A stretch of DNA of 64,000 nt from Shimia thalassica (GTDB lineage: Bacteria > Pseudomonadota > Alphaproteobacteria > Rhodobacterales > Rhodobacteraceae): positions 124,001 to 188,000 of the forward strand of contig NZ_CYTW01000005.1 in NCBI RefSeq assembly GCF_001458215.1, read 5' to 3'. Every line of letters begins with the position of its first letter. The first letter of the stretch is position 1. The notes below the pieces were generated by a model. The model was not told where the DNA came from. It was given only the letters and a program-made list of their open reading frames with translations, and searched no databases. The position numbers and the translations under genes were made by a program. Positions 51,056 to 59,800 of the stretch are shown piece after piece.

Positions 51056-51748
51056 ATGTCCGACCGCGACGCATACACCGCTTTGGTGTGCAGCCTGCCC
51101 AATTCCGAACGGCTGTTCATTGCCAAGAAGCCCCCGTTGTCACGCTTGCGGCTGGACAGCCGCCTCAAGGCGCTGACGGTTGCGGATGCCGAGGTGCTTG
51201 CCCGTCTCGAGCATGTTCTGAGCTGGAATGAATATGCGGTCGATATTACGGACGCCGTGGCACTCAAACGGGTGCGTGACGCCCTAAAGGTGATCCGGCA
51301 GCCTGCGCTGCGTAAAATTGTGCACGAACGGATGGAGATGCGCACCGCCATGTCAGCCTTGCGATTGCGACGTGACGGGCTTGCCCCTCCGGCGGGTGCG
51401 TTTGGCTTCGGGCGCTGGGCCCGCCATATTCCCGCACATTGGGCCGAGTCCTGCTTTGGTCTTGGAGCTGCGCTGCCTTGGTTGAAAGAGGCACAGCGCC
51501 TGATCGAAAGTGATGATCCTCTCGCGCTTGAGCGGCACCTTTTGGACACAAGTTATCTGATGTTGAAACGCCACGCTGCCCGTCACCAGTTCGATTTCGA
51601 AGCGGTGGCCATCTACGTGCTGATCTGGAACATCTTTGACCGCTGGGCCCAAAGTGATGCTTCGGCTGCAGCCCGCCGTTTTGAATTTCTTGCCCACGCC
51701 GCAATGGCGCAACTGGGCGATATCCGTTTTGAGGGAGAGCCCGCATGA
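51056..51748 (+). CDS. DUF2764-like V-ATPase operon protein (possible subunit C substitute)
   Basis: A 230-residue, largely helical protein. Its N terminus (YTALVCSLPNSERLF, then PPLSRLRLDSRLKAL) resembles the YxLVASLPxL start of DUF2764 proteins found in the same place of Treponema/Bacteroides-type V-ATPase operons. It lies exactly between E and A, where those operons carry DUF2764. No classical C or F subunit gene is present, so this protein may supply the rotor-to-membrane collar. The sequence is divergent, Arg/Ala/Leu-rich, and ends RFEGEPA, overlapping ntpA. Family call is tentative; membership of the complex is inferred from gene order. Confidence 0.65.
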   Translation: MSDRDAYTALVCSLPNSERLFIAKKPPLSRLRLDSRLKALTVADAEVLARLEHVLSWNEYAVDITDAVALKRVRDALKVIRQPALRKIVHERMEMRTAMSALRLRRDGLAPPAGAFGFGRWARHIPAHWAESCFGLGAALPWLKEAQRLIESDDPLALERHLLDTSYLMLKRHAARHQFDFEAVAIYVLIWNIFDRWAQSDASAAARRFEFLAHAAMAQLGDIRFEGEPA

Positions 51749-53595
51749 ATGCCCCCACCGACCCGACCCAGACCGTCACCGCACGCGTGGTCACTGTTCA
51801 GGAAGACCTCGTCAGAATTCAGGCGCTGCCCCAATCGGACGGCGCACCCGGACATCTGGTGAAAAACGAGGTGGTGTATATCCTGCCGTCCAAGCTGGGT
51901 GTGTCCGGCCGCCAAGAGCGTCTCAAGGCCGAGATTTTGCTGGTCAGAGGCGATACCGCCGATGTTCAGGTGTATGAAAGCACTGCTGGTGTGGCCGTCG
52001 GGGACGGTGTGGAACAAACAGGGCTGATGCTGTCTGTCGAGCTGGGGCCGGGCCTTTTGGGACAGGTCTATGATGGGCTGCAATCCCCCTTGCCAAAAGT
52101 GGCCGCCGGATACGGGACCTTTCTGCCGCGCGGGGTTGATGTGCCTGCCATTGATCAACAGGCAAAATGGTCCTTTTCTCCCAAGATCAAAGTCGGGGAT
52201 ACCGTTCGTGCCGGCGACAGCATCGGTTCGGTTCCTGAAGGGCGGTTTGTGCACAAGATCATGGTTCCCTTTAACTGGCCCGGCACCTACCGCGTTGTCT
52301 GGATTCAGGAAGGCGCCGCACAGGTGCATGATGTCGTGGCCCGGCTTGAGGATGAAAACGGAGGAGAGCACCCTCTGACGTTGTCTCAACGATGGCCGGT
52401 CCGCCGGTCCCTGCCGCTTCATCTGCTCAAACGTGCCTTGTCGCAACGCACCTATCCGGACGAGCCGGTTTTGACATCGCAGCGTCTGATCGACACGTTT
52501 TTCCCGATCGCACGGGGCGGGACCGCCTGTATTCCCGGCCCGTTTGGCGCGGGGAAAACCGTGTTGCAAAACCTGATTGCGCGGAACGCAAAAGTGGACG
52601 TTGTGATTGTTGTGGCATGTGGTGAACGGGCCGGTGAAGTTGTGGAAACCATCAATGAGTTTCCCAAGATGACGGACCCGATATCCGGCGGAAGCCTGAT
52701 GGATCGCACGATCATCATCTGTAACACATCATCCATGCCGGTGGCCGCACGCGAAGCCTCGATCTTTACGGGGATCACGCTGGGTGAATACTATCGCCAG
52801 ATGGGGCTGAACGTTCTTCTTATTGCCGACAGCACCTCGCGCTGGGCCCAAGCCATGCGTGAAACTTCCGGCAAACTCGAAGAAATTCCGGGCGAAGAAG
52901 GCTTTCCCGCATATTTGGAAAGCTCGATCAAAGGGCTTTATGAGCGCGCAGGTGTCATTCAGTGCAATGACGGGGATATGGGCAGCCTTACATTGATTGG
53001 AACAGTGTCGCCTGCGGGGGGCAATTTCGACGAACCTGTCACTCAATCCACGCTTTCGACCGTCAAATGCTTTCTCGGGCTGTCATCCGAGCGGGCCTAC
53101 AAACGGTTTTACCCCGCAGTGGACCCGCTTCTCAGCTGGTCGCGTTATCAGGATCAGCTGTCTGACTGGTATGAACGCCAGATTCAGCCGGGCTGGGTCG
53201 GGCGCGTCAAGGAAATGCAGGCTTTGCTGGAACGGGGCGAACAGATTTCGCAGATGATGCAAGTCACCGGCGAAGAGGGGGTCACGCTCGAGGATTTCAT
53301 CACGCAGCAAGCGGCCTTGTTCCTTGATATGGTGTACCTCCAGCAGGATGCCTTTGACAAAGTCGACGCCACCGTACCGATGGAGCGCCAAAAGCTGACC
53401 TTTGGGCTGGTCTACGAGGTGTGCAGTGCGCACCCTGAGTTTTCCGAGAAAGCCGAAGTGCGTCAGTTCTTTACCCAGCTGACAGGCCTGATGAAAAACT
53501 TCCACTATGCGGCTCTGGACACTCCGGAATACGCGCGGCTTCTTGAGGAAATTCGGGATCTTTGCCGCGCCCGCATTTCGGGTTTTCACGGGTAA
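51745..53595 (+). CDS. ntpA: A/V-type ATPase catalytic subunit A
   Basis: A 616-residue catalytic subunit. Walker A is GPFGAGKT (265-272); the catalytic Glu region is [18 protein letters not shown]; Walker B is [18 protein letters not shown]. The ~90-residue 'non-homologous region' insert specific to A subunits is present around residues 110-200 ([10 protein letters not shown] to GTYRVVW). Length is slightly longer than typical (580-600). It is the last gene of the operon, whereas A is followed by B in nearly all A/V-ATPase operons. Confidence 0.95.
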   Translation: MNAPTDPTQTVTARVVTVQEDLVRIQALPQSDGAPGHLVKNEVVYILPSKLGVSGRQERLKAEILLVRGDTADVQVYESTAGVAVGDGVEQTGLMLSVELGPGLLGQVYDGLQSPLPKVAAGYGTFLPRGVDVPAIDQQAKWSFSPKIKVGDTVRAGDSIGSVPEGRFVHKIMVPFNWPGTYRVVWIQEGAAQVHDVVARLEDENGGEHPLTLSQRWPVRRSLPLHLLKRALSQRTYPDEPVLTSQRLIDTFFPIARGGTACIPGPFGAGKTVLQNLIARNAKVDVVIVVACGERAGEVVETINEFPKMTDPISGGSLMDRTIIICNTSSMPVAAREASIFTGITLGEYYRQMGLNVLLIADSTSRWAQAMRETSGKLEEIPGEEGFPAYLESSIKGLYERAGVIQCNDGDMGSLTLIGTVSPAGGNFDEPVTQSTLSTVKCFLGLSSERAYKRFYPAVDPLLSWSRYQDQLSDWYERQIQPGWVGRVKEMQALLERGEQISQMMQVTGEEGVTLEDFITQQAALFLDMVYLQQDAFDKVDATVPMERQKLTFGLVYEVCSAHPEFSEKAEVRQFFTQLTGLMKNFHYAALDTPEYARLLEEIRDLCRARISGFHG

Positions 53596-53610
53596 TTCCG
53601 AAAGCCGGCG

Positions 53611-53641
53611 TTGTAACAAAGACGTCCTCTTGGCGTTACAA
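53611..53641. promoter_or_regulatory. Interrupted inverted repeat before the polyamine-type binding protein gene
   Basis: TTGTAAC (53611-53617) and GTTACAA (53635-53641), 17 bases apart, lie about 100 bases upstream of the binding-protein gene and just after ntpA. It could be a regulator site or a weak hairpin; there is no second copy. Confidence 0.3.
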
Positions 53642-53735
53642 AACCTTTATCGACTGGTCACACCTCTGACTCAGTGCGTCCCTAACGATCGGCGGGACAA
53701 ACACTGGTTCATCAATATCCCAAGAGGTTCTGACC

Positions 53736-54857
53736 ATGACAATCACCCGTCGTTCTGCCCTGAAACTGGGGGCCGCCGCATTGGCCGCACCTATGATCCT
53801 GCGCGCCACTGATGCTCTGGCCTCATCCGGCAGCGTCAAAGTCTTTGCATGGCAGGACTATATCCAGCCGAATATCGCCGAAAAGTTCGAAGCCGATACC
53901 GGTATCAAGCTGGAACTGACCACCTATGGGTCCAACGACGAAGCAGAATCCACCGTGCGTGCCAACGGCGGCAAAGGGTTTGACGTTGTGTTCCCGTCGA
54001 TCACCAACTCGGCCGGCTATATTGATGACAATGGCGACAGCTTCTTTGCCGAAGTGTCCGACAGCGTCAATTCGGGCAACGTGATCCCGTCGTTCCTGCG
54101 GGACTCGGCGACTTTGGGTGGCATGCACAACGGCGCGCAGATCCTGTTGCCTTTCAACTGGGGCACAGAAGGCCTGACTTTGAACCGTGGCAAGCTGAAT
54201 ATCTCGGACGCGGACCTTTCGTTTGGGGACCTGTGGCGTCCCGAAGTGGCCGGTGCTGCCGCGTTCCGCCAGAAATCTGTCATCATGGGCACAGGCCTGT
54301 ATCTCGATGCGATCGGTGCTGTTCCGTCAAATCGCATGCTGGATGTCTATAAATCCGAAGACGACGCACGCCGCGTCTGGAGCGAAGTTGCCAAGTTCAT
54401 CATCGAGCGCAAAGAAAACTTCGGTGCCTTCTGGAACAACGCCACTGAAGCGACCGCGGCCTTCAAAGAATCCGGCTGTGTCATCGGCCAGACCTGGGAC
54501 ACGACAGGTTTGCTGCTGAACCGTGAAAACAATGACTTTGTTTATCGCGCTCCAAAAGAAGGCATCATCACATGGCTCGACTCGGTCGGCATTCTCAAGC
54601 AGGCCGCCAACCGCGAACAGGCCGAGGCCTTTGTGAACTTTGTTCTTCAGCCAGAAGTCGGCGGCATGTTCGCCAACAACACCGGGTATAACTCGGCGGT
54701 GGCAGGTGCTGCGGATTACGCATCAGACGATTTCAAGAAACAGTTCAATGACGTCTACACGCCAGAGGTTCTGGGCAACATGTGGTGGTGGCAAGCGGAC
54801 ACGCCTTTCTTTGCGCCGATCCGCAACGAATTCGTCGAGATTATTACAAACGCATAG
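53736..54857 (+). CDS. ABC transporter substrate-binding protein, spermidine/putrescine (PotD) type
   Basis: A 373-residue periplasmic binding protein of the PotD/PotF-like superfamily. The N terminus TRRSALKLGAAALAAP is a twin-arginine signal (Arg5-Arg6), so export is probably via Tat. The mature protein starts around SSGSVKVFAWQDYIQPNIAEKF, and FNWGTEGLTLNRGKL and IGQTWDTTGLLLN are in the expected ligand-binding places. The usual PotD acidic cluster is not obvious, so the ligand could be a polyamine, an opine-like amine or another small solute. A strong terminator follows, which sets its expression apart from the ATPase/permease genes. Confidence 0.85.
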   Translation: MTITRRSALKLGAAALAAPMILRATDALASSGSVKVFAWQDYIQPNIAEKFEADTGIKLELTTYGSNDEAESTVRANGGKGFDVVFPSITNSAGYIDDNGDSFFAEVSDSVNSGNVIPSFLRDSATLGGMHNGAQILLPFNWGTEGLTLNRGKLNISDADLSFGDLWRPEVAGAAAFRQKSVIMGTGLYLDAIGAVPSNRMLDVYKSEDDARRVWSEVAKFIIERKENFGAFWNNATEATAAFKESGCVIGQTWDTTGLLLNRENNDFVYRAPKEGIITWLDSVGILKQAANREQAEAFVNFVLQPEVGGMFANNTGYNSAVAGAADYASDDFKKQFNDVYTPEVLGNMWWWQADTPFFAPIRNEFVEIITNA

Positions 54858-54881
54858 TTAAAGCGCTTTTCATGAAGACAG

Positions 54882-54913
54882 GGCGGCCTCTCCCCCGAGG
54901 CCGCCTTATTTTC
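54882..54913 (+). terminator. Rho-independent terminator after the binding-protein gene
   Basis: GGCGGCCTC (54882-54890), loop TCCCCC, GAGGCCGCC (54897-54905), then TTATTTTC. A 9-bp GC-rich stem placed 24 bases after the stop. It probably attenuates rather than separates, giving more binding protein than transporter. Confidence 0.82.
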
Positions 54914-55032
54914 GTTTGACGACAGTCACATAAGCAAGGCTTCGTTTGTCACGGACGGAACTCCAGAAGTTTTTTCAAACCACGCCCTGTGGTTATCATC
55001 TTACTGTCACACCGGATCGCTAGAGACGCCGC

Positions 55033-56157
55033 ATGAGTTCCAAGAGGCATGCAATGCACGGCAAAGACGTTACGCTGGATGGGGTCGCCATCACCTACCC
55101 GAACGGGTTTACAGCGGTTCATCCCACCAATCTGAAAGTAGAAGCAGGCGAGTTCTTTTCGATACTCGGCCCGTCCGGATGTGGGAAAACCACCATTTTG
55201 CGGGCCGTATCCGGTTTCGTCGATCCCAGTCAGGGAAAGGTTCTGATTGGCGGGGACGATCAACAGGGTATCGGTCCGAATACGCGCCCCACGGCGTTGA
55301 TCTTTCAAAACCTTGCGCTGTTCCCTCTCATGTCGGTTTGGGAAAACGTGGCGTTTGGTCTTGAGGCGCGGGGCGCATCCAAAGCGGAGCGTCGCAAGAA
55401 GGCACTTGAGTTGCTGGATCTGGTTGCCCTGCGCGATCAGGCGGACAAGAAGCCACAGGAGTTGTCGGGCGGGCAACGTCAACGCGTGGCCATTGCCCGC
55501 GCCTTGGCCGTTGAACCATCGGTGCTGTTGCTGGACGAACCGCTGTCGGCGCTGGATTTGAAGTTGCGGCAACACATGCGTGCCGAACTTCGTGACATTC
55601 AGAAAAAAACCGGCGTGACCTTTATCTATATCACCCACGACCAAGGCGAAGCCCTGACCATGTCTGACCGGATTGCGGTGATGAACGCGGGCGTTGTCGA
55701 ACAGGTCGGCGCCCCTGACGAGGTGTATAACGCCCCCGCAACGGCCTTTGTGGCGTCATTTGTCGGAGAGGTGAACCAATTCAAGGGGCGCATTGTCGAG
55801 ATCAGGGAAGATGGCCTTGCCGTGATCGAAACCGTCGCCGGGGTGCTTGTCGGGAAAAACCCCAAAGGTTTGACCACAGGTGATGCCGCGATCCTTTTTG
55901 TGCGCCCGGAACAGGTTCAACCGGGCCAGCACCTTACCAATCAGTTCACCGGACAGGTTATGCGTCGCGACTTGGAAGGGGCCTTCATTAACTACGAGAT
56001 CACCATCCGCGAAGGCGCGCAATTGGTCATGCATACAACAAACACTGGCGACGGTGTTGGCGTTGGGGCCGAACTTTCTGTCGGGTTTCAAGGCAATGGC
56101 GGCATCATTTTGCCCGAGGGCCAGCTGGCCCGCACTGGACGGGAGCTGGCCGCGTAA
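55033..56157 (+). CDS. potA: ABC transporter ATP-binding protein, PotA type
   Basis: A 374-residue ATPase. Walker A GPSGCGKTT, signature [15 protein letters not shown], Walker B VLLLDEPLSALD and FIYITHDQGEALTMSD are intact; a C-terminal TOBE domain follows (ILFVRPEQVQPG). ATG 55033 is the first of three candidates (also 55054, 55060). Its TAA overlaps the permease ATG by one base (TAATG). Powers the two permeases that follow. Confidence 0.9.
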   Translation: MSSKRHAMHGKDVTLDGVAITYPNGFTAVHPTNLKVEAGEFFSILGPSGCGKTTILRAVSGFVDPSQGKVLIGGDDQQGIGPNTRPTALIFQNLALFPLMSVWENVAFGLEARGASKAERRKKALELLDLVALRDQADKKPQELSGGQRQRVAIARALAVEPSVLLLDEPLSALDLKLRQHMRAELRDIQKKTGVTFIYITHDQGEALTMSDRIAVMNAGVVEQVGAPDEVYNAPATAFVASFVGEVNQFKGRIVEIREDGLAVIETVAGVLVGKNPKGLTTGDAAILFVRPEQVQPGQHLTNQFTGQVMRRDLEGAFINYEITIREGAQLVMHTTNTGDGVGVGAELSVGFQGNGGIILPEGQLARTGRELAA

Positions 56158-57578
56158 TGAAGTCCCTCTTGAACGGGTTCGGGCGCACGTTGACGATTGT
56201 ATTTTTCGTCGCTGTTCTGGTGTGGGGCTTGGTGCTGATCATCTTGCCGCAACTCACGATGCTGGAACGCGCGGCGACGGCCCCGAAACGCCAGCTGGAC
56301 AGCTCGATTGCGCTGTCGCTCAGGCGTGATGCGCGCACCTGTGTTTCGGTTCTGGATGCCTATACGGTCAATCCGGCAGAAAACGGCGCGTCAAACACAG
56401 GTCTTTCCATCCCGTCGGTCTCCGGCATGGCCTTGCCGTCGCCATCGGGGATGGCGGTGCCGTCCTCATCCACCATGACAGGGCCCAAGGCAAAGGCCTC
56501 TGCGGAAGTGGTGAATCGCCCCTATATCCTTCAATGCGACAGGGCCAGCACCCACAAGCAGTTGGTGCGCGAAGACAGTGTTGCAAAGCTGTGGCTGGAT
56601 GAAGCCTATGATGTTGAAACGCTCTCGGTTGAGGCCGCTGATCCCATCGCCGTCCAAAAGCAAACCGCCGAGAAAATCGCACTGATCGCTGATGATCTTT
56701 ATCTTCAGATGAAACAGGCCGAGGCGGCGGCCTTTCCTTACACAACAGGCAACTTTGGCAAATTGTTCGCGGCCCGTCTGATCCCTTTGTCGCCCGCGCA
56801 AAAGGATATCGAGGACGCGAAACTGTCCAAGCAGCTTTATGGTCTTATCGGATTGCGGTTTGAACGCGACGGACAAATCTATGAACGGATCGGGTTGGTC
56901 ACGCTCACCCGCACGATTTCATTTGCCTTGATGGCGACAACCCTTGCGCTGCTTTTGTGCTATCCGGTCGCGTATAAAGTCGCCTTGGCCTCAACGCCCG
57001 AGCGTGCGGTCTGGTTGTTCATGGGGCTGGTCATCCCCTATGCAATTGTCGAGTTGATGCGGGTCTATGCCTGGACCACAATTGTCGACAATCAGGGCCT
57101 TCTCAACGGTGTTCTGACCGGTCTCGGCATGATTGCCGATCCGATCCAGTTCAAACGCATGCCCGCGACCGTCTTTGTGGTGATTGTGTATACATACGTT
57201 TTGTTCATGGTCTTTCCGATTTTCAATGTCATGTCGACACTGGACAAGAACCAGATCGAAGCAGCCAAGGATCTGGGCGCTTCGACGGTGCGCACGCATC
57301 GGCGCATCATCATTCCGCATTCCAAACCGGGCATTGCTGTGGGCTGTATTGCAACCTTCATGCTGGCGGCGGGTGCCTTTTCGGTGCCCCGCATCATCAG
57401 CCGCGGCCTGCAATCGGAATGGTTCAGCCAGACGATCTATAACAAGTTCTTCGAATCCGAGAACTCGAACGTCGGGGCAGCCTACAGCTTTACCTATACG
57501 CTAGTCTGCTTTGTCATCGTTGGCCTGTTCATGTGGCTGATGCGCACGCGCCTCAAAGATTTTGCGAGAGTTCAATGA
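56157..57578 (+). CDS. potB: ABC transporter permease, PotB type, with a large periplasmic insertion
   Basis: A 473-residue permease, against ~285-320 for normal PotB. Span 1 is at about residues 12-34. About 205 extra residues (40-245) lie before the next span (252-275), on the side expected to face the periplasm. The insert begins with a low-complexity Pro/Ser segment made of imperfect repeats (GLSIPSVSG, MALPSPSG, MAVPSSS) and continues with two Cys (62, 127) and Ala-rich helices. The remaining five spans and the EAA loop (QIEAAKDLGASTVRTHRRI) are normal. The insert could bind substrate or the binding protein, but nothing in sequence proves it. Confidence 0.86.
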   Translation: MKSLLNGFGRTLTIVFFVAVLVWGLVLIILPQLTMLERAATAPKRQLDSSIALSLRRDARTCVSVLDAYTVNPAENGASNTGLSIPSVSGMALPSPSGMAVPSSSTMTGPKAKASAEVVNRPYILQCDRASTHKQLVREDSVAKLWLDEAYDVETLSVEAADPIAVQKQTAEKIALIADDLYLQMKQAEAAAFPYTTGNFGKLFAARLIPLSPAQKDIEDAKLSKQLYGLIGLRFERDGQIYERIGLVTLTRTISFALMATTLALLLCYPVAYKVALASTPERAVWLFMGLVIPYAIVELMRVYAWTTIVDNQGLLNGVLTGLGMIADPIQFKRMPATVFVVIVYTYVLFMVFPIFNVMSTLDKNQIEAAKDLGASTVRTHRRIIIPHSKPGIAVGCIATFMLAAGAFSVPRIISRGLQSEWFSQTIYNKFFESENSNVGAAYSFTYTLVCFVIVGLFMWLMRTRLKDFARVQ

Positions 57579-58405
57579 CCTCTACACGCCTTCTCAATAT
57601 CTATACCGGCGGCTTTCTGGTTTTCATGTTCGCACCGCTGGTGTTGATGATTGTCTCGTCTTTCAACAATATGTCCCCGCCTTCGGTTACCGAATGGCAT
57701 GGGTTTACCGGCAAATGGTATGCGTTCTTCTGGATGGAAGAAGGCAGCCTGCGGGCGGATCCGATCCTGCGTTCGCTTGATCGTGACCGGTTTGTTGGAT
57801 GCTTCGGAAATTCTCTGTTCATAGCCTCCATCGTGGTGCCCCTGTCCCTGTTGCTTGGGCTGTCAGGGGCCATATTGCTCACGCGGTGGCGCAGCCGTGC
57901 CAACGGCGTGCTGTGGTGGGTGTTGCTGTCTCCGATGCTTGCACCGGGCATCGTGCTGGGATTGTCGGCCTTGGTCTTTTGGGGGCGATTGGGGGTGAAT
58001 GCAGGGATGTTCACCATTGTCATGGCCCAGACCACGTTTATCGCCGGATATCCAATGTTGATCCTGATGGCGCGGTTGCAACGTCAGCCGGTCGAACTCG
58101 AGGAGGCCGCGCTTGATCTCGGGGCATCGCCCTTTCGGGTGTTTCGCCGGCTTACGCTGCCTTATCTTGCTCCTGCGCTGATGTCCGCAGCGGTCATTGC
58201 TTTCATGGCATCGATGGAGAACTACAACACGACGATGTTTGCCAAAGGGGGCGCCTGTACCTTTGCGACAGAAATCGGCGCAATGGCCCGAAATCCGAAC
58301 GGCCATCCGCCGGTGATCAATTCGGTTGGTACGGTTATCATTTTGCTTACGGTGATTGCTGCGGCGGCGCATACCTTTTTATCACGACGCGAGGCAAAGC
58401 CATGA
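57575..58405 (+). CDS. potC: ABC transporter permease, PotC type
   Basis: A 276-residue membrane protein with six spans. The EAA loop is VELEEAALDLGASPFRVFRRL. ATG 57575 overlaps the potB stop (ATGA); the frame runs back to 57533 inside potB without support. Extracytoplasmic loop 1 contains FTGKWYAFFWMEEGSL. Its stop overlaps the next gene's start by four bases. Confidence 0.92.
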   Translation: MTSTRLLNIYTGGFLVFMFAPLVLMIVSSFNNMSPPSVTEWHGFTGKWYAFFWMEEGSLRADPILRSLDRDRFVGCFGNSLFIASIVVPLSLLLGLSGAILLTRWRSRANGVLWWVLLSPMLAPGIVLGLSALVFWGRLGVNAGMFTIVMAQTTFIAGYPMLILMARLQRQPVELEEAALDLGASPFRVFRRLTLPYLAPALMSAAVIAFMASMENYNTTMFAKGGACTFATEIGAMARNPNGHPPVINSVGTVIILLTVIAAAAHTFLSRREAKP

Positions 58406-59109
58406 TCACCGCGCGCTGCCATCCAAAACTCGCGGCCTTGTTGCCGCGTCCAACAGTTGCCGGTGATGCCTTGCCAGAATGGCTGCGCCAGATGCCATCC
58501 GAAGTGACCGCCGAAACTCTTCGGGGCGAGGTCGTGCGCACGCTCAAACACTGTCCGCCGATTATCGACGCGCTGTCCGGTGGCGTTCTCATCCCGTTGG
58601 CGACAGATGTGCATGTTTGCGGTGGGGAAATGGCGTGGGATTGGGACCCGCCTGTTCTGGATGATGCCTTGATCACCCGTTCGCCAGTTGGGGTACATGT
58701 CTCGGAACAGGCCAGTGGCGCGCCTTTCACGTTACAGACCAACGCCGTGGTCAAGTTCATGAATTTCTGGACCTTGGAAGCCCCCAAAGGCATGTCTCTT
58801 TTGTTTACGCATCCCCTGAACCGTGAAGAGCTTCCGTTTCGCACCCTTTCGGGCATTGTGGATTGTGACCTGTTTCGGGATGGCTATGTTCATTTTCCGG
58901 CCCTTTGGACGGCTCCGGATTTTGAAGGGACCTTGGCCAAGGGCACACCGGTTGCTCAGGTGTTCGCAATCCCCCGCGCAGAGCAATCTTTGACGGTTGC
59001 AGACATGGACGCGGATGCGATTGCGCGAAATCGCGAGGTTCAATCCGCCTTGGGGGCAGAACGCGGTGTCTATCGAAAGCGGTTCAGACACGCCAATTCA
59101 CACGGCTAA
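58402..59109 (+). CDS. Uncharacterised protein co-transcribed with the polyamine-type transporter
   Basis: A 235-residue cytoplasmic protein of unknown function. It starts LLPRPTVAGDALPEWLRQMP; the middle has TLKHCPPIIDALSGGVLIPL and a Trp/Asp-rich WDWDPP; the second half reads FWTLEAPKGMSLLFTHPLNR and later VHFPALWTAPDFEG, FEGTLAKGTPVAQVFAIPR. I recall proteins of this general pattern in marine bacteria and phages but cannot name the family. Beta-rich composition. It overlaps potC by ATGA, so it is part of the operon and may act on the imported compound or regulate the transporter. Confidence 0.75.
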   Translation: MITARCHPKLAALLPRPTVAGDALPEWLRQMPSEVTAETLRGEVVRTLKHCPPIIDALSGGVLIPLATDVHVCGGEMAWDWDPPVLDDALITRSPVGVHVSEQASGAPFTLQTNAVVKFMNFWTLEAPKGMSLLFTHPLNREELPFRTLSGIVDCDLFRDGYVHFPALWTAPDFEGTLAKGTPVAQVFAIPRAEQSLTVADMDADAIARNREVQSALGAERGVYRKRFRHANSHG

Positions 59110-59159
59110 TACGTTTGACGGTGCTTCCTTTGAAAGCGGCGCACAGTTCTGGTCAAGGC

Positions 59160-59708
59160 TTAAAGGTTGAGCGGCATCGCGCCTTTGGACACGCGCACCA
59201 ATGTGCGCAGAACGGCGGCGCGGTCTGGATGTGTTTCCAGCAGGGATTTGCGCATCTCGGCCGCCTTTGGGTTTCGGGTTTCGGCGGCAACACGATAGAG
59301 CGCCAGCTCTGCCTCTGGATCGCCCTTCAAGAGAGACCATGAGCGTTCTGCGGCCTGCCAGTGGCCCAGCCGGATTGCAATTCGACCAAGGTTGCGCGCA
59401 GCGTCCTTGTCTGTTTTGTCCATCGACACGACCTTTGAAAAGGCATCAAAGCCGGTTTCCAGATCCTCGAGCGATAACGCGGTGCGCCCCATTTCAAACC
59501 ACGCCGCAGCATGGCCAGGTGCCCTTGCGACACATCGGTGAAACAGCTGCATCGCCTCGCAGTGGTGTCCAAGTTCGACCAAAACCTTGCCGTGATTATA
59601 GAGAAGAGAAGGATGCGCGTTCTGACCACGGGTCAGAGGGGCCAACAGCGCCGCGGCAAGTGGCCAGTCGCCACGCGTCAACGCCAAATTCAGGTGCTCT
59701 GTGTTCAT
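59160..59708 (-). CDS. Tetratricopeptide-repeat protein
   Basis: A 182-residue helical protein with about four TPR-like units: PSLLYNHGKVLVELGHHCEA, AAAWFEMGRTALSLEDLETG, KDAARNLGRIAIRLGHWQAA and EAELALYRVAAETRNPKAAE. No signal peptide or catalytic motif, so likely a scaffold or adaptor. It is a single gene on the minus strand, converging on the transporter operon and divergent from the PHP gene. Partner unknown. Confidence 0.78.
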   Translation of the reverse strand: MNTEHLNLALTRGDWPLAAALLAPLTRGQNAHPSLLYNHGKVLVELGHHCEAMQLFHRCVARAPGHAAAWFEMGRTALSLEDLETGFDAFSKVVSMDKTDKDAARNLGRIAIRLGHWQAAERSWSLLKGDPEAELALYRVAAETRNPKAAEMRKSLLETHPDRAAVLRTLVRVSKGAMPLNL

Positions 59709-59800
59709 GAATATGGTCTAGTGGAACAAGACGACAGTTTCGTTACAATTCCGTCGTGTAAACCGCCTAATTGGTTCCAAAAACAGCATGGAGACTTCAG

